NCBI GenBank assembly: GCA_921293015.1
Contig: OV121081.1
Coordinates: 26,043,158-26,107,157 of the forward strand
DNA: 64,000 nt
Direction of reading: 5' to 3'
Source of the DNA: Phorcus lineatus
Taxonomy: Eukaryota; Mollusca; Gastropoda; Trochida; Trochidae
Shown here: piece after piece, positions 1-11,225 of the stretch
How the letters are laid out: each line of letters begins with the position of its first letter
Numbering within the stretch: the stretch's first letter is position 1
The notes under the pieces: generated by a model
Database searches by the model: none
Seen by the model: only the letters and a program-made list of their open reading frames with translations
What the model was told of the DNA's origin: nothing
Translations under genes and position numbers: made by a program

Positions 1-457
1 AAATGCATTCTTGTAGGAAACAAATGACCATTAAATGAAAAATATTTTGATAATATAATATGAAGAGATTTGAGTAGGGTTTGGAATTTCCCATTTTACG
101 TTTTTAAAAAAAAATAAATATAGTTTTAATTTACAATGACGATTGCATGTCTCATTTTAAAGGTCTCAAAACTCCCAAAGACGAGCTCGACACCAAGCAA
201 CAAAATCATTAAACAGAAATTGATTGCTAATATACCACGTAATTATCTGTTAACATAATGACGTCATAGCTTTGATGATGTTAACACTTGATACGTCATG
301 TACTTGACTAAGATCGTTACTTGTTCCCAGAATACGTTATCTAACTGTCTTCTGTTCTGTGTCATAATATCCTTTCACATGAAATCAATCTAATTATATC
401 CCTTTTTAAATTCACTTTGAACAAACAAAATTTAAGTCAGTAATTGCAGGTCTTAAA
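1..457. other. AT-rich flank, no gene seen
   Basis: Non-coding AT-rich DNA. The only notable elements are two CRE-like TGACGTCA octamers near 260 and 572 (the second already inside the adjacent repeat element). I see no open frame with coding character. Confidence 0.5.
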
Positions 458-872
458 CAGCCTTCACACGGCAAACACAAGTTTGACAACACAAGTTGAC
501 CAACTTATAAGAGTTGTCAAACTCGCATATTCACACGTCAAACACTTGTTGTCAAACTCGATGCGCAAATGACGTCATATCCATGACATCAAAAAGTCAC
601 ATGACTCAAATGTGGCATGCCATTGGTTATTTCTGAACAACACGAGTTTGACAACACTTCACACGTCAAACTCGAGTTTGACAACTCCGAAAGTTTGATG
701 GAAAAGTTGGTGAGAATAGAGACAGATCCTATTTCTCGCCAACAGTTTGACAACTCGGGAATTGGGGTTGGTGACGGGTTGTTGAACCGTTCACACTCTA
801 AAACTTGTGTTTGACAACACATGTTGTCAAACAACACATGTTGTCAAACTTGTGTTTGCCGTGTGAAGGCTG
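458..872. mobile_element. MITE with 34-bp perfect terminal inverted repeats and internal GTTTGACAAC units
   Basis: The left end starts CAGCCTTCACACGGCAAACA and the right end is its reverse complement; I read 34 of 34 matching positions. Inside, the decamer GTTTGACAAC or its reverse complement recurs about nine times in both orientations, so the whole element could fold on itself. It encodes nothing; the open frames across it arise from the repeated units. No clear target-site duplication is visible (flanks TCTTAAA and CTTTATG), so the superfamily is not assigned. A non-autonomous DNA transposon is the most likely identity. Confidence 0.85.
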
Positions 873-3334
873 CTTTATGCTTTTAAATTATAAAGACAGT
901 TGACAATTCCAGTTGAAAAGTATAAATGTCTCTTTCAAATAAAAATATTTTCATATCCTATCCTTTCACATGTTCTTTCTCTTGAAACACAATGATTGAT
1001 TTTCGTTGGAAAGCACATTTATCAAATCTGTCATACTCATTATCTTATAAAATGAAGTAATTATTCGAGGCAGTGAAATCACAGATGCATGACATGAAAT
1101 AGTTCAATTGCATGTTCTTGATTTGCAAAATCACCGGTTTAAGATTGGTCGTTTTATCATCTAATGTGATATTTTGTGATCACATGAATCACATCATACT
1201 TAATAAAAGTGATAATGCAAATATGAACCGTTACAATTGTTTCAACTTGAATGATCAAGGTTCAAAGGTTTTAGATCAGAGGTTTAGAATACTCAGCAAC
1301 GTGTAAATAAGGATAAATAAGTGCCTATGCATGACTCTGACAATGGTTGATTGTTGCAACTAACAGATGGGGGAAAAGAATATTTCCCGTTTGAAAATAT
1401 ATACACATAATATTTCTTCCAGTGCAAAATGAACACATCCGTTTTGTACGCATTTCTCTCAAATGCCTCACGTATCAATTAGCTAACAAACAGATGGAGA
1501 TAAATCACGTTTTCGTGATATCTTGACTCACTATTGCCCTCACCCATTTTCTATTGGGAATCTGCTTTGATGGATGATGAAACATAACCTAACGGTTACT
1601 AGAATGAATGTGAGTAGGAGAAGTCTTATCCCTCCAACATTGATTGTCTTGGGATTGTTTGAGAACATTCTAAACTCTAAATGTAACACATGTACACTTT
1701 ATAAAGGGATAGGTCTTGTTTATCGATAAAAATCAAATTAATTGATGAACATGTTTTTCAATTAATACTACTTTAAACCAATCACAATTATTTAAATATT
1801 TCAAGTTTTATATCTTCTGAAAGTTTTAAATTTCATGAAATAATTTGTTCATTAGAGGTTTTAATTCATGACTCTAATTAAGATTATTAAAAAGATATAC
1901 AAATGAAAGGCATAACATGACGTTAGACATTTTTCAAAACATTTGAAAACTATTTGGATTAAAAAGGTTAAAATTTCGTTTTAATACAACAAATTCCACG
2001 GTATTTAAATTCACCTAGTTCCTCTAATAGATTGCATATGAGAAAGATAAAAAAAAACCATAAAAAGGAGACATTAAAAGAATCTTATGCAACAGTGTGC
2101 ATTTCAACATTTCAAAGGCGTTTCAAAGAAGTATATCCGAAAGCTTAGCATCTTAGCATATTAGTACAGTTAATTCAAATTTTTAGATGTTTTAAAATTA
2201 CTCAGTGAACTCAGGGAAAGAGTTCAGAAATTATGATTCAATAAATGAAAACTTTTTCAAATTACCTTCAACCTCAGTCCTGTGTGATGCCGGAAAATTA
2301 CATCTCAGTGGTCCAATAACCCCTAAGTAACATAAACCGCAAGGAAAATGTTCTTAATAAATGATAATTTCATATTGATGTCAACAATAAAACACGATTT
2401 AAGGAACTTGTAATGGCTTGCACTGGTTAACTAATTTGAAAGAAAAGCGTGTAGATGAAATACCAATTCGTCTAGTAAGATCCTCAAAAAGTATATGTAT
2501 AGACAAACTTCTCTGCACTTAGGAGGTAAGTTTTGTATGAGAGATTGCAAAAAGGAGATTCTTGCTTAGATAAATTATATCCCTCAGTGCATTCGTGTCA
2601 TTGTCACATGTCTTTGTTAATTACTTTCACTAGTTTTTAGTGTGTGTCATCCATAATCAGATTATTCCATATCTTTGAAATATATCTAAAAAAACACTTG
2701 TCGTAACCTGACCACAAGGGAAAATTGAAGCGTAAATTCAGAATCACGTCTTAACACAGACACGTGTGTCTCCTTTCCTTTAAATATAATTATTGTCACC
2801 AGGCAATATTTGTTAAGATAACATGTTATGACAAAAACTATTTTGAAAACATTAATTTTGAAGTGATATCAGGCAATATGAGGCTGTTTCAAATTGTTTA
2901 ATGTTCATGTACTCATGGATGAAATATTACAAATAAATATTTCAAATAAAACCTTTCCGTCCTACAAACGCATTATTCTGTGTATATCATTTGTATCATT
3001 GTTAAGCAAGTATTATAAGCTTAGTGTCATTCACGCTTGGCAACGATACGAGAATCGGTATCGAAACGTCGCAAATCTCAGAATAAAGAAGTTATCATCC
3101 ATAAATATTTGTACTTCAAATGTTTAGATGTGGATTTTCTTTGTAATCTGCGTGAAGAATCTGATTTATTAGTTGGAGATAACCTGTCATTGAATAAAAA
3201 ATAAATCAATTTCAAAAAATAAATTGTGTCTGTTTAATCACGATTCGTGGTTCCCCTTGGGCAGTTATAACAATAATTAAGAAGCAAGTTGTTTGGTAGG
3301 AAGTAATATTTTCCTGAACATTTTTTTATCACCA
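873..3334. other. AT-rich intergenic DNA, nothing recognised
   Basis: About 2.5 kb with short chance open frames only (none over 80 codons), no recognisable protein motif, RNA gene or strong repeat. Likely intergenic or intronic. Confidence 0.5.
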
Positions 3335-3773
3335 AAAAGGGGCACAGAGTGTAAAATTTGGGTCAAATATGTAAAACTTCATAAATGGTGTTATTTCTTA
3401 ATGCTAATCAAGTTGCATAGTGGCAATAAACAGGAAAAAGAGTTGATCGGAAACCGGACAATGGCGCGTGTCATTGACTCAAACGTAATTTTTGAAACGT
3501 AACTATAGCAGGCACAACGAGAAATATATACTGGTATTGCTAGGTTAGTCATCTTACTGACATATATGTAAATTGGTTGTAGAATATCGAATTCTTAACA
3601 ATTATATGGCCGTTTTCGATTTACAATTGTAGACAAGAAAATGTCATAGTACTGGCATTGTTTAGAAGATGATACATTATATAAACGATTTGAACAAAAC
3701 CCAGGTCAAATGATACTTAAGCTCTATTTAAGCCACTAACAATTTTCATGAAACATACCCTGTGTCACTTTGA
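3335..3773. repeat. Dispersed repeat family R-A, MITE-like, copy 1
   Basis: The block begins near AAAAAGGGGCACAGAGTG and ends near AAACATACCCTGTGTCACTT, which are imperfect inverted complements of each other. The interior (for example GATCGGAAACCGGACAATGG) reappears at 22755-23275, in reverse at 46145-46330, and its far half at 48190-48492. Inverted ends, about 440 bp length and multiple copies suggest an old non-autonomous DNA transposon. No coding capacity is visible. Confidence 0.65.
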
Positions 3774-4077
3774 TTTCTTTTAAAAAAAAAAAAAATTCTA
3801 GCTTCTAGGTCTTCACTTTCTTCATAGTTATTACGTTGTCAATGTGACAGTGCTGTTCTGTTTCCTATCTTAATTCATAAAGCTTTTGTATTAAAACTAT
3901 AATTTAAAAATGTATTCATCGTGCATCTGTTTCAAAGTACATTGCTTTTCAGAAAAAAACACCTTCCACTGTACTCACGATACATTACGTGCTTGATGAG
4001 CTATACAGGATACCAACCTGAGCATACATTAGTATTTAACCCCCGTAGTCTACGTTTCATTTAATTTTGTTCAGACA

Positions 4078-4290
4078 GCAAGGGGGAAATCAATAGCTTT
4101 ATTGGAGCCTTACAAATGACTAAACTTAAAAGTGTTAGCAGGTGTTAGTTTTGGCAAACATTGTGGTTTGAAGTAAAGGTGTTGCTTGGAATACGCACTG
4201 TCGATAACATGACCTCGTGTGTCCTAAGGCAATTGGTCTTCAACTTTAAACTTTGGATGGTATTAGGTCCATGAAGTTGAATTAATACAA
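4078..4290. repeat. Dispersed repeat family R-C, copy 1
   Basis: The run from AGCAAGGGGGAAATCAATAG through the GGCAATTGGTCTTCAAC stretch aligns by eye with 13680-13880 in the same orientation, sharing blocks such as TTTTGG(C/G)AAAC.TTGTTG and AGGGCAATT. Diverged, no ends defined, no coding capacity. Confidence 0.4.
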
Positions 4291-6562
4291 AACTTAATCG
4301 AAGAAGTTAAAGACAGGTCATGTCACTTACATAATTACATCTTTACTGAATAACATTTAATTTTTTTTCATGTATGTGATATATAAGCTAAGTGTCAAGT
4401 TGATATTTCAACTCATGTAAGCATGCTGTTAACTAACCTATAAGGAGGAACTGGAAGGTGTCAAGAAGTTATTCAGGCTGAGGTGCGGTAATAATGTCCG
4501 TCTATGACTTAATGCAAAACCTTCGAGACATCTTTTGTGCGAACACACGAAGTGAATAGGTGAATAGTGTCTTGAAAAATTATGTATGCTGAAGATTGTC
4601 AACCAGTCGACGTTGGGAGCAGCTTAGGCTGTAAATAGTACACATACACGTATTAATCTCCTTAAAGATGCTTTCCTATCATCAATAATTTCCACGCGTT
4701 TCTAATTTATCTGTTATTGAGATAAGGAATCGCAAGTGGTGAATTTGTAAAAAACAATTATTAGATTTAAAATAATACTTGTAGATCTATTTTCAGATTA
4801 CCTCAATGAGGTGGCTCATGTCCGTGTCTGAAGAAAAGTTAAGGTCTCGTGAATTGTATTATTTATATCAATACTGTTTCAGGATCAGAATGCTGGCCTC
4901 TGAACGTATCGCAGTTAACTGGTGGTATACATTCATCAATTTGCATTTGATTAAAGGTGACAAAGGAGATGAGAAGTTAATCGAATAACCAGGACGGTAT
5001 AAAACTATTCGTTTTGGCGTTTATGTGTAAGTTATAAGCGGTTTTTACTTGCTGTAGATATTGTTACAAGGCGTTTCTTCGAATTTCATTTGATTTTCGT
5101 ATACAAGTAAATCTTTTCACCTATACAATAGTTCAAAATTTAATTAAAGCTGATGATGAAAATGAAACATCTATGTCTACGCGTTTCAAAGTATTTGCAA
5201 ATACATTTTAAGTGTTCTTTGAACGATACACCTGCTTAAGCAGAATAAATCAATCCTTCTTGAATTTATTTCCTCCATATTTCTGGAACCAAAGCTCAGT
5301 ATAAGAGAACTGGATAAGAGAAGGTATGTTATATTAGCTCGGTAAGTTCGGTGAAACATAAATTGTCCATGGTTTCTTATATCAAGCCGTTCTTGATTTT
5401 TCAATTGTTGTTGTTTGTTAAAGTCATGATGTGTTAAAATATCAGGTTAAACATTAAACGAGTCGCCCATTTAAATGGCAATGTTATAATGAAGCATCAC
5501 TGGCTACAACTTCTTTCCTTCCATAGCTGGAGATGACTCTCGCAATCGTATTGCGAAAATACTATTTTGTCTAGACTCTTCTCCTAAGGCTAAGTGCTTG
5601 ACTGATTAAATGCTTTACTTCAAATTTAAAGAAACTCCATCTTAATACAAGGAAAGACACGACAAAGTCTCCAGAGTAAACATAATGAATACGTTTTCGC
5701 GTTCTGAAAGCTTTATGAAACACTTTTCTTTCATGACCTAATGAAAAGAGAGGCTTATTGGATAACAGATGATGAAACCTTCCTTGTTAATGGATATTAA
5801 TGCAACCAAATGACATACAGAAGTAGCAGAAAATGTTAGTATTTCAGGATTCATTTACAAGTTTGTTTCTGTGTAATTCGACTGTTTCGCACGTTAGTAT
5901 TATCCTCAGTTCATCTACTAACATTTGTACGTCAAAAGTATGACAAACACCTCGAATATTCATAACATACTAGTATAATTAACCGATTCGCTGACTACTA
6001 CGGTTACAAAAATCGTATTCCATCTTTTGTCAGTAATAATTCATGTTTGATAAATATCGGTTCCTTTGATTGTATATTTGTATTACATTTTGGAGAGATT
6101 TTGTTTTATGTTCCTTTTCAAACAGTTAGTGACACTGCAAGTCACCTTTAAAATTGTTAAGGATTCACATGATACTGTACGACAGCGTTAGTCACCAATA
6201 ACTTTGCTATGTCTGGAAAAGTGTTTTAAATATCAATGTAAAAGCAAAACATAACGAGGATAAAAGAAAACACCAGATTTTTTAAAATTGAATTGAATGA
6301 TTTGGAATTGTACATCAGCATATTATTAAACATTTTATCACCAGATAAGGCTGAGGTTTGTTAATTTGATTAAGCTAGAGAGGATGTGTAATTAAATATA
6401 TTTTCATATGTTTATACAATAATTCACAACTTCAACTTAGCAAAAATGTCACTATTGTTATAAAGTCAGCCATAAACAAGAAATAGTATTTATAATTATT
6501 ATATGAAAAAAACCTTCGTAAGGTTGTGTTTGATTGATAGGCTATTACATCAAATGTATACA
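4291..6562. other. AT-rich DNA, nothing recognised
   Basis: Short open frames only. I see no conserved domain, tRNA, or repeat with defined ends. Confidence 0.45.
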
Positions 6563-6778
6563 CTACGTGTGATCGTGCAAATCTCTACTGCTACTTTGAG
6601 AACTCTTTCTTTCAGTGACTGCAAATCCAATCCAAAATCCTTCTGTAAAATTCTGATTGATACCCTGTCTGGTCAGAGGCTGATTTACTTGTTTAAGTTG
6701 CGTAATTCTCAAACCTTGTGTCAGCAGTATCCTGTAGATAAAAGCCCCTGGCAAACCTATAACTTGCCTAAACTGTAA
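6563..6778 (-). CDS. Unidentified coding-like minus-strand segment
   Basis: The minus strand from about 6778 down to 6563 stays open for 70 or so codons and has locally higher G+C than its surroundings. The peptide contains the run ILLTQGLRITQLKQVNQPLT and, further on, ENF-type polar residues followed by FWIGFAVTERKSS, which looks more like real protein than the AT-rich junk frames nearby. I do not recognise the family. Possible acceptor sites (TTATAG, TTGCCAG) precede it on the minus strand, and another coding-like stretch lies upstream at 7013-7215 on the same strand, but simple joining at visible sites does not keep frame. It could be an exon, a gene fragment, or a fragment of an unknown transposable element. 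Confidence 0.2.
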   Translation of the reverse strand, partial: LQFRQVIGLPGAFIYRILLTQGLRITQLKQVNQPLTRQGINQNFTEGFWIGFAVTERKSSQSSSRDLHDHT

Positions 6779-6951
6779 CTATCCCTTCGAAACTTTCGAA
6801 AACTTCGCAAAGTTGAGGCTGAATTAATATGTATTGAATTGCAATATCTCATCAGAAGCGTATCTCGAGATATAGTACTAGTATGTTATGCAAAGTCACA
6901 AATGTCAAAGTTGATGCCGGCCTTTATTGAAAAGCCTGTCAATTTTTTAAA

Positions 6952-7383
6952 TTAGCAACTTTTCTTTATCAAAATAAAATATATACATATATTATCACAC
7001 TCTAAAGTATGAATATTGTGACTGATTTCACATTCTTTAAACAGACACCTCTTGCTGCCTTGTGTTACCTTCGATCCTTCAGCAGGTATGTGAGCCCAGA
7101 CAAATCTTCCTACTGACGTACTGAATATATACAACTCGACCTCTTCACCTACACTTTTACTGGTACTAAGAATGCGATACATGTTATACGCCCGTTTAAA
7201 AAGAAAATGAATTTGCATTGAAATATGCATTGTTTGGCAAATGATTTTACATTTTATGGAAACAGTAACACACATTACTTTAAAGTTTGTATTCGAAAAT
7301 TTGCACAATTTTTTATTTATTTCATAGTTCATCATAAATGCATCATAGGTATTACATTTCAACATTTTAATTTTGAATGTCAA
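6952..7383 (-). CDS. Unidentified 143-codon open frame; central part coding-like
   Basis: The longest minus-strand frame outside the Tc1 element. Its ends are AT-rich, but codons at about 7013-7210 give a peptide of good composition containing YNMYRILSTSKSVGEEVELY and VGRFVWAHIPAEGSKV. The VGRFVWAHIP run is reminiscent of the last strands of F-type lectin or F5/8-type discoidin domains, which often end with a GRYV..hIPG stretch; this is a weak resemblance only, because the usual LCEVEV tail is absent. A GTAACA donor-like site directly follows EGSK, so the exon could end there. It may be an exon, a degraded gene copy, or chance. Confidence 0.25.
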   Translation of the reverse strand: MTFKIKMLKCNTYDAFMMNYEINKKLCKFSNTNFKVMCVTVSIKCKIICQTMHISMQIHFLFKRAYNMYRILSTSKSVGEEVELYIFSTSVGRFVWAHIPAEGSKVTQGSKRCLFKECEISHNIHTLECDNICIYFILIKKSC

Positions 7384-7574
7384 ATATTTAAGTTGGTTTA
7401 TAGATTAGATTGAATACATACGAGAAAGAATCTGAAGTTACATTTTAGCATCAAATTACGAATCGTTCATGTTTGTGTTTTAAAATATCTTTGTCGGCTT
7501 GTTATTGTTTTACTACATCGGCATCTCTAAGAAGAAAGTCAGTAAACAAATTTTGAAAAACTTCATGGAAAGAC

Positions 7575-7880
7575 ATGTCTGACGATAGCTGTTATGGTAT
7601 TCCTCAAGCTAAGGCGAGTTTCAAAACCGCATTTCACAGGTCCATTACGGTCACCCATGGTCCAATCGTTTTAAGATCGCGCTTAACTGCGTTCCGATTA
7701 CCGTTGAAATTGATGTTCTCGTGTAACAAATTTTATTTACTGAACAAGGTTTTTTTAAAAAGATTCCCTTTGGCAGAAAGATAAGTGAATATGTACTTTT
7801 CAGCATGACATTTATTTAAAATGCCAACTATTTTGGCTAGAGGAATATTACTTCGAAACCTTAATTTGAAAAATAATTTC
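7575..7880. repeat. Dispersed repeat family R-B, copy 1
   Basis: The segment TCCATTACGGTCACCCATGG, AGATCGCGCTTAACTGCGTT, TTTACTGAACAAG and ATTTTGGCTA reappears in the same order at 17600-17905; the far end is also found inverted near 43560-43640. Both long copies keep one plus-strand frame open and give related peptides (ITVTHGPIVLRSRLTAFRL against ITITDGRFVVRSRLNAFGL). Whether this reflects a former protein or just DNA similarity cannot be decided by eye. Confidence 0.55.
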
Positions 7881-8345
7881 ACGGATAAGAAGTTTGTGGC
7901 CATGTTTTCTGTGTGTGTGAAGATATTTTTGGCTAATCAAGAACAAGAAATCCATTTTGTATACCGTGAAAGTTATTTAAAAACTTGATTTACAGCTTTC
8001 CCATCTTAGAATCATGGTTGAAAATTATTTGGTTGACAGAGCATTTGACAAAAAGTATTCCTGCATAAACTTCTATTTTCGACAGAAATACTCCCGCTTA
8101 AAACTTCTTATTTCGTTAGAAATTCAGAAATATAAATAAACGGATCTTTATTTAGGGATAATGAAACACACATGTATTAATGTGGTGAAGCTATTATATG
8201 GCACAGTATAGAAGTTCTGAACAATATAACTTCCTAATGCAGGTTTAAGTACTATTGCCATGGGAACCACATGAAAAACGAAATTATTTGTTGTAAAATA
8301 TTTCCCTCGCGAGACAAATCTGAGGATATTTTCTTGACATTGATA
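7881..8345. other. AT-rich DNA, nothing recognised
   Basis: No coding frame, RNA gene or repeat end recognised between repeat R-B and the inverted-repeat block that follows. Confidence 0.45.
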
Positions 8346-8802
8346 TTAAGTACGTCCCAAAACTAAAACAGCCATATCTTAGACAGCTTAAAAAACAACA
8401 TTTAGTGTTGAGTGCACGGCTAATCCTTTGGCTGTTACCTATATCTGATAATGAACCAGTCCATGAGAATCAGGAAAATGAACAATATCATATAATTTAT
8501 ATCTAAGTTTACTAACAAGTATTTTAAACATTCATCATGGATTCAATATTTTACCAAAACAAATATAATACTTTTCCTCTGTGGTTTCATTTACATAACA
8601 TTCAAATACAGAAAATAAATATATAACTATGTACTCTGAGGTAACAGTATATAAAACAGATTTAATAGATCAATCTTTAGAATAATGATTTAAACATTCA
8701 AATATCAACATTCATTGATATTAACATACAGATCCATTTCCACAAATTTGAGTCTTTCTGGACAGTTTCTGCAACATTTAACCAATGTGAAGCAAGTGTT
8801 TA

Positions 8803-9024
8803 AGGCTGCGTTTCCACCCAGTTTCACGTGACATGTGACATGTGACAGTTTACTTTCCCTCTTGGTAACTCCACGTGTTCGTATCGAATGTAAACAGCCT
8901 GTGTATGACATGTGACATGTTCGATGAGAAATCCAGTGGAAACCCTATCTGTCACGTATCACGTGTCATGCGTGACACATGACACGTGATACGTGACACG
9001 TGAAAGTTGGTGGAAACGCAGCCT
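8803..9024. mobile_element. MITE with GGCTGCGTTTCCACC ends and CACGTG-rich palindromic core
   Basis: The left end AGGCTGCGTTTCCACC and the right end GGTGGAAACGCAGCCT are inverted complements. The interior is made of repeated GTGACATGTGACA and CACGTGATACGTGACA units, and 8950-8998 is a nearly perfect 49-bp palindrome with several CACGTG cores. No protein is encoded. No clear target duplication is visible (TTA on the left against TGA on the right). It lies within the inverted-repeat block 8346-9579 and interrupts the coding-like minus-strand segment at 9025. Confidence 0.85.
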
Positions 9025-9257
9025 GACTGCATCTACGAACTCGACTTCGGTCTTCTGCCCTTGTTGCAACTGCTGCTTCAGTCTTGCCAGCCTGTTGTCA
9101 ATCTCACGATAGACTCTCTTTCTCGGTGGTGGGGCAGCTCCGAGGTTAATCTTGGACAGCTTTGCACGATCTGCATTCTCGATTCTCTTGATAATCTCAA
9201 CATTTTTAATACAAATATAATTTCAAATGAAAACAACTCAACAGTTGACACATACCT
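9025..9257 (-). pseudogene. Coiled-coil-like coding fragment, possibly two exons, cut by a MITE
   Basis: On the minus strand, codons from about 9206 down to 9025 read without stop as a charged peptide: ENADRAKLSKINLG, then AAPPPRKRVYREIDNRLARL, then KQQLQQGQKTEVEFVDAV. This has heptad-like spacing and much higher G+C than its neighbours. Upstream on that strand the sequence AACAGAAAG is followed by GTATGTG, a good donor, and ATTATCAAG precedes RIENADR, giving a phase-0 join across a 70-base intron. Directly after the coding run lies the MITE 8803-9024; bridging the MITE without it gives only a few more residues and a stop, so the insertion may sit at the C-terminal end. I do not recognise the family. 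It may be host sequence or an accessory protein of the surrounding element. Confidence 0.35.
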
Positions 9258-9440
9258 TTCTGTTTTCATTATCATAGAAAATTATATTTTCAAATAAAAA
9301 CATTTAATTACTTTAAAATTAATCTCCCTTTTGATTAATGTAAGCGATGTATACTTTCAAATGAAAACAACTCACTGGTTAACACATACCTTTCTGTTTT
9401 CATTATCATGGAATATTATATTTTCAAATAAAAACATCAC
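9221..9440. repeat. Tandem duplication, period 134 bp, of an 85-bp core
   Basis: TTTCAAATGAAAACAACTCA and CATACCTTTCTGTTTTCATT are present at 9221-9307 and again at 9355-9440. Each copy carries, on the minus strand, the same AAAG/GTATGT donor-like site, so a possible exon end has been duplicated. Confidence 0.8.
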
Positions 9441-9579
9441 ACTACTTCAAAATCAGTGTAAGCTAGCGGAGCACTAATTAGGACTGTTCCATTTCAGCCA
9501 TGGGTGTTGTGTTAATTAACCACCTACTCAAGTGTCTAAGATTTGGCTGTCTAAGTTTTGGGACATAATCTTAAGTACG

Positions 9580-10083
9580 GAGAAGCTAGCATACATGTTA
9601 TCTAAACAAACGCCAACATTTATTTATAGATCATGCTCTAAAACAGAAAGACGCATGAACAGAATGAATGCAAAAAATACAATGTAAGATAGTTGTGAAT
9701 AAAAACACAGTTATGTTTTCATAAAATTGCGTTAAGGAAGAGAAATAATAATTGTAATGTGAATAACAGTCTGATCAAGACAGAATAAATATTGCATCTT
9801 TATTTTGTAATTTTTACTCGAATTGTAAAAATACTGGCCTAGATATTATTATTCAAGTAATATTTTCATATATTTTGGTTATTCAGAAAAGAATATCTCA
9901 AGGTGTGCAAGTCTCAGTTCATAATTGATGCCAATTCAAAAGCATGATTACGTATGAGGTAAGCCCTATCTTACATGATGTTGTCTTTTTATCACTTCAG
10001 ATGATGTTATTAAACCCAAAAACATCACAAGATCGAATCTTCCCCTCCGGATAATCAATTTGTATTCAATTGTATTCGTGTTC
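9580..10083. other. AT-rich DNA, nothing recognised
   Basis: No feature supported in this stretch. Confidence 0.4.
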
Positions 10084-11225
10084 TACAACTCAGTCTAATA
10101 CAGGATATATCACTCAAAAGTTACAAATCTGTCAAAACTGACACCTGCCAAAATCCATAAATGAAACTATTTGTAAAGCTTCAATAATCAAATTGACCTC
10201 ATCCTATTTACTTTACAAACAATCCCTCTCCACGTTACTGAACCTGACCAGTGTAAGTGTACTGAAATGAACCATGAAATTGAGAAGGTTTCTCATGGGT
10301 ACATAAGCGTTTTGTTGGTAACATAAATTGACACGTGCTGGTTCTATCTTGAAGAAGTCCAACAATACTGATACTTATAACTGACACCTGTCATATTCTA
10401 TATATGTAATCATTTGTAAGACTTCAGTGGAGCAACTGATTGCCCATTGGCTAATTTACCAGAAATTTAAAGTTTGTCATATTTAAAAAAGAGTTAAATT
10501 TTAGATACAGAGCAGGTCGTGTTGACGGCATCATATTATGTTAATAGACACCACTTCAGACTACATTATCATATAAATAGCTTCATAGGTGCTAAAAAAT
10601 GTTTTCGGAATGGCAGTCATAAACCTTTTATCATATTTAATGAAATACACACAACCATACGCATTACCTGTTCTTCTTTATCTTCATTGTCATTCTTTAG
10701 GAGTCTATTCTATGCAATTTAAACAACAGGGAAGTTGAACTAAGGCAAAAACTGGTATCTGGCACAGTTTAAAAGTGGCATTTGGAATGGATAAATATAT
10801 CAAGTGATTTTCCTTCGAAAGGAGTTTCACTGGACTGTACTCAACCATATTAGGATGGTATATTGGTGCTGAAGGAAATTTCTTTATTGAAGACAAATCA
10901 TATGTGTTTTCGAAACAACTCAAGATATTTCAGGATACACCTCATATTCTTCCATGTAAATGTGTATTCCACATAAATTGTGCTGACCTATTGAAGTTTA
11001 CTTGATTGCTCAATGAAATTGAAACATTTCCTCCTGGATATATGGATGTACTCTTGTATTTGTTTTGTCGGTTTTAGGGAAAAATGGCATTTAGTCTATT
11101 TTATCTAGTCGATATTGACAGAGGATATACCACTTGAAAACAATACTTACTGAAACTAACACATGTCAAATTAAATAAATGAAGCCATATGTTATTTTTT
11201 CAATAGAGCAATCAATTCCCCTCTT
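10084..11225. repeat. Three diverged local copies of a roughly 130-bp motif
   Basis: Similar word orders (ATACTGA..CT(G)ACACCTGTCA, then ATAAATGAA..ATTTGTAA, then TTCAATA..CAA(T)) occur at about 10084-10205, 10345-10450 and 11090-11225, all in the same orientation. They are strongly diverged, so this is an old local duplication or clustered insertions of one repeat. Confidence 0.35.

Larger units (their letters stand above)
8346..9579. mobile_element. 1.2-kb inverted-repeat block with 9-bp flanking direct repeats
   Basis: Near 8354 the sequence reads GTCCCAAAACTAAAACAGCC and continues ATATCTTAGACA; near 9563 the reverse strand reads GTCCCAAAACTTAGACAGCC and continues AAATCTTAGACA. About 31 of 38 positions match, so these behave as terminal inverted repeats. 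The 9-mer TTAAGTACG occurs at 8346-8354 and again at 9571-9579, consistent with a target-site duplication, although on the right a few extra bases (ATAATC) sit between repeat and duplication. Inside are a coding-like minus-strand segment (9025-9257), a tandem duplication (9221-9440) and a nested MITE (8803-9024). A 9-bp duplication is typical of Mutator-like elements, but no transposase is present and the family stays open. Confidence 0.55.

Noticed and set aside
589-837. 82-codon minus-strand frame and its plus-strand partner
   Set aside because: Produced by the repeated GTTTGACAAC units of a MITE.
9007-9297. 96-codon plus-strand frame
   Set aside because: Starts inside the right end of a MITE and is antisense to a better coding-like minus-strand segment.
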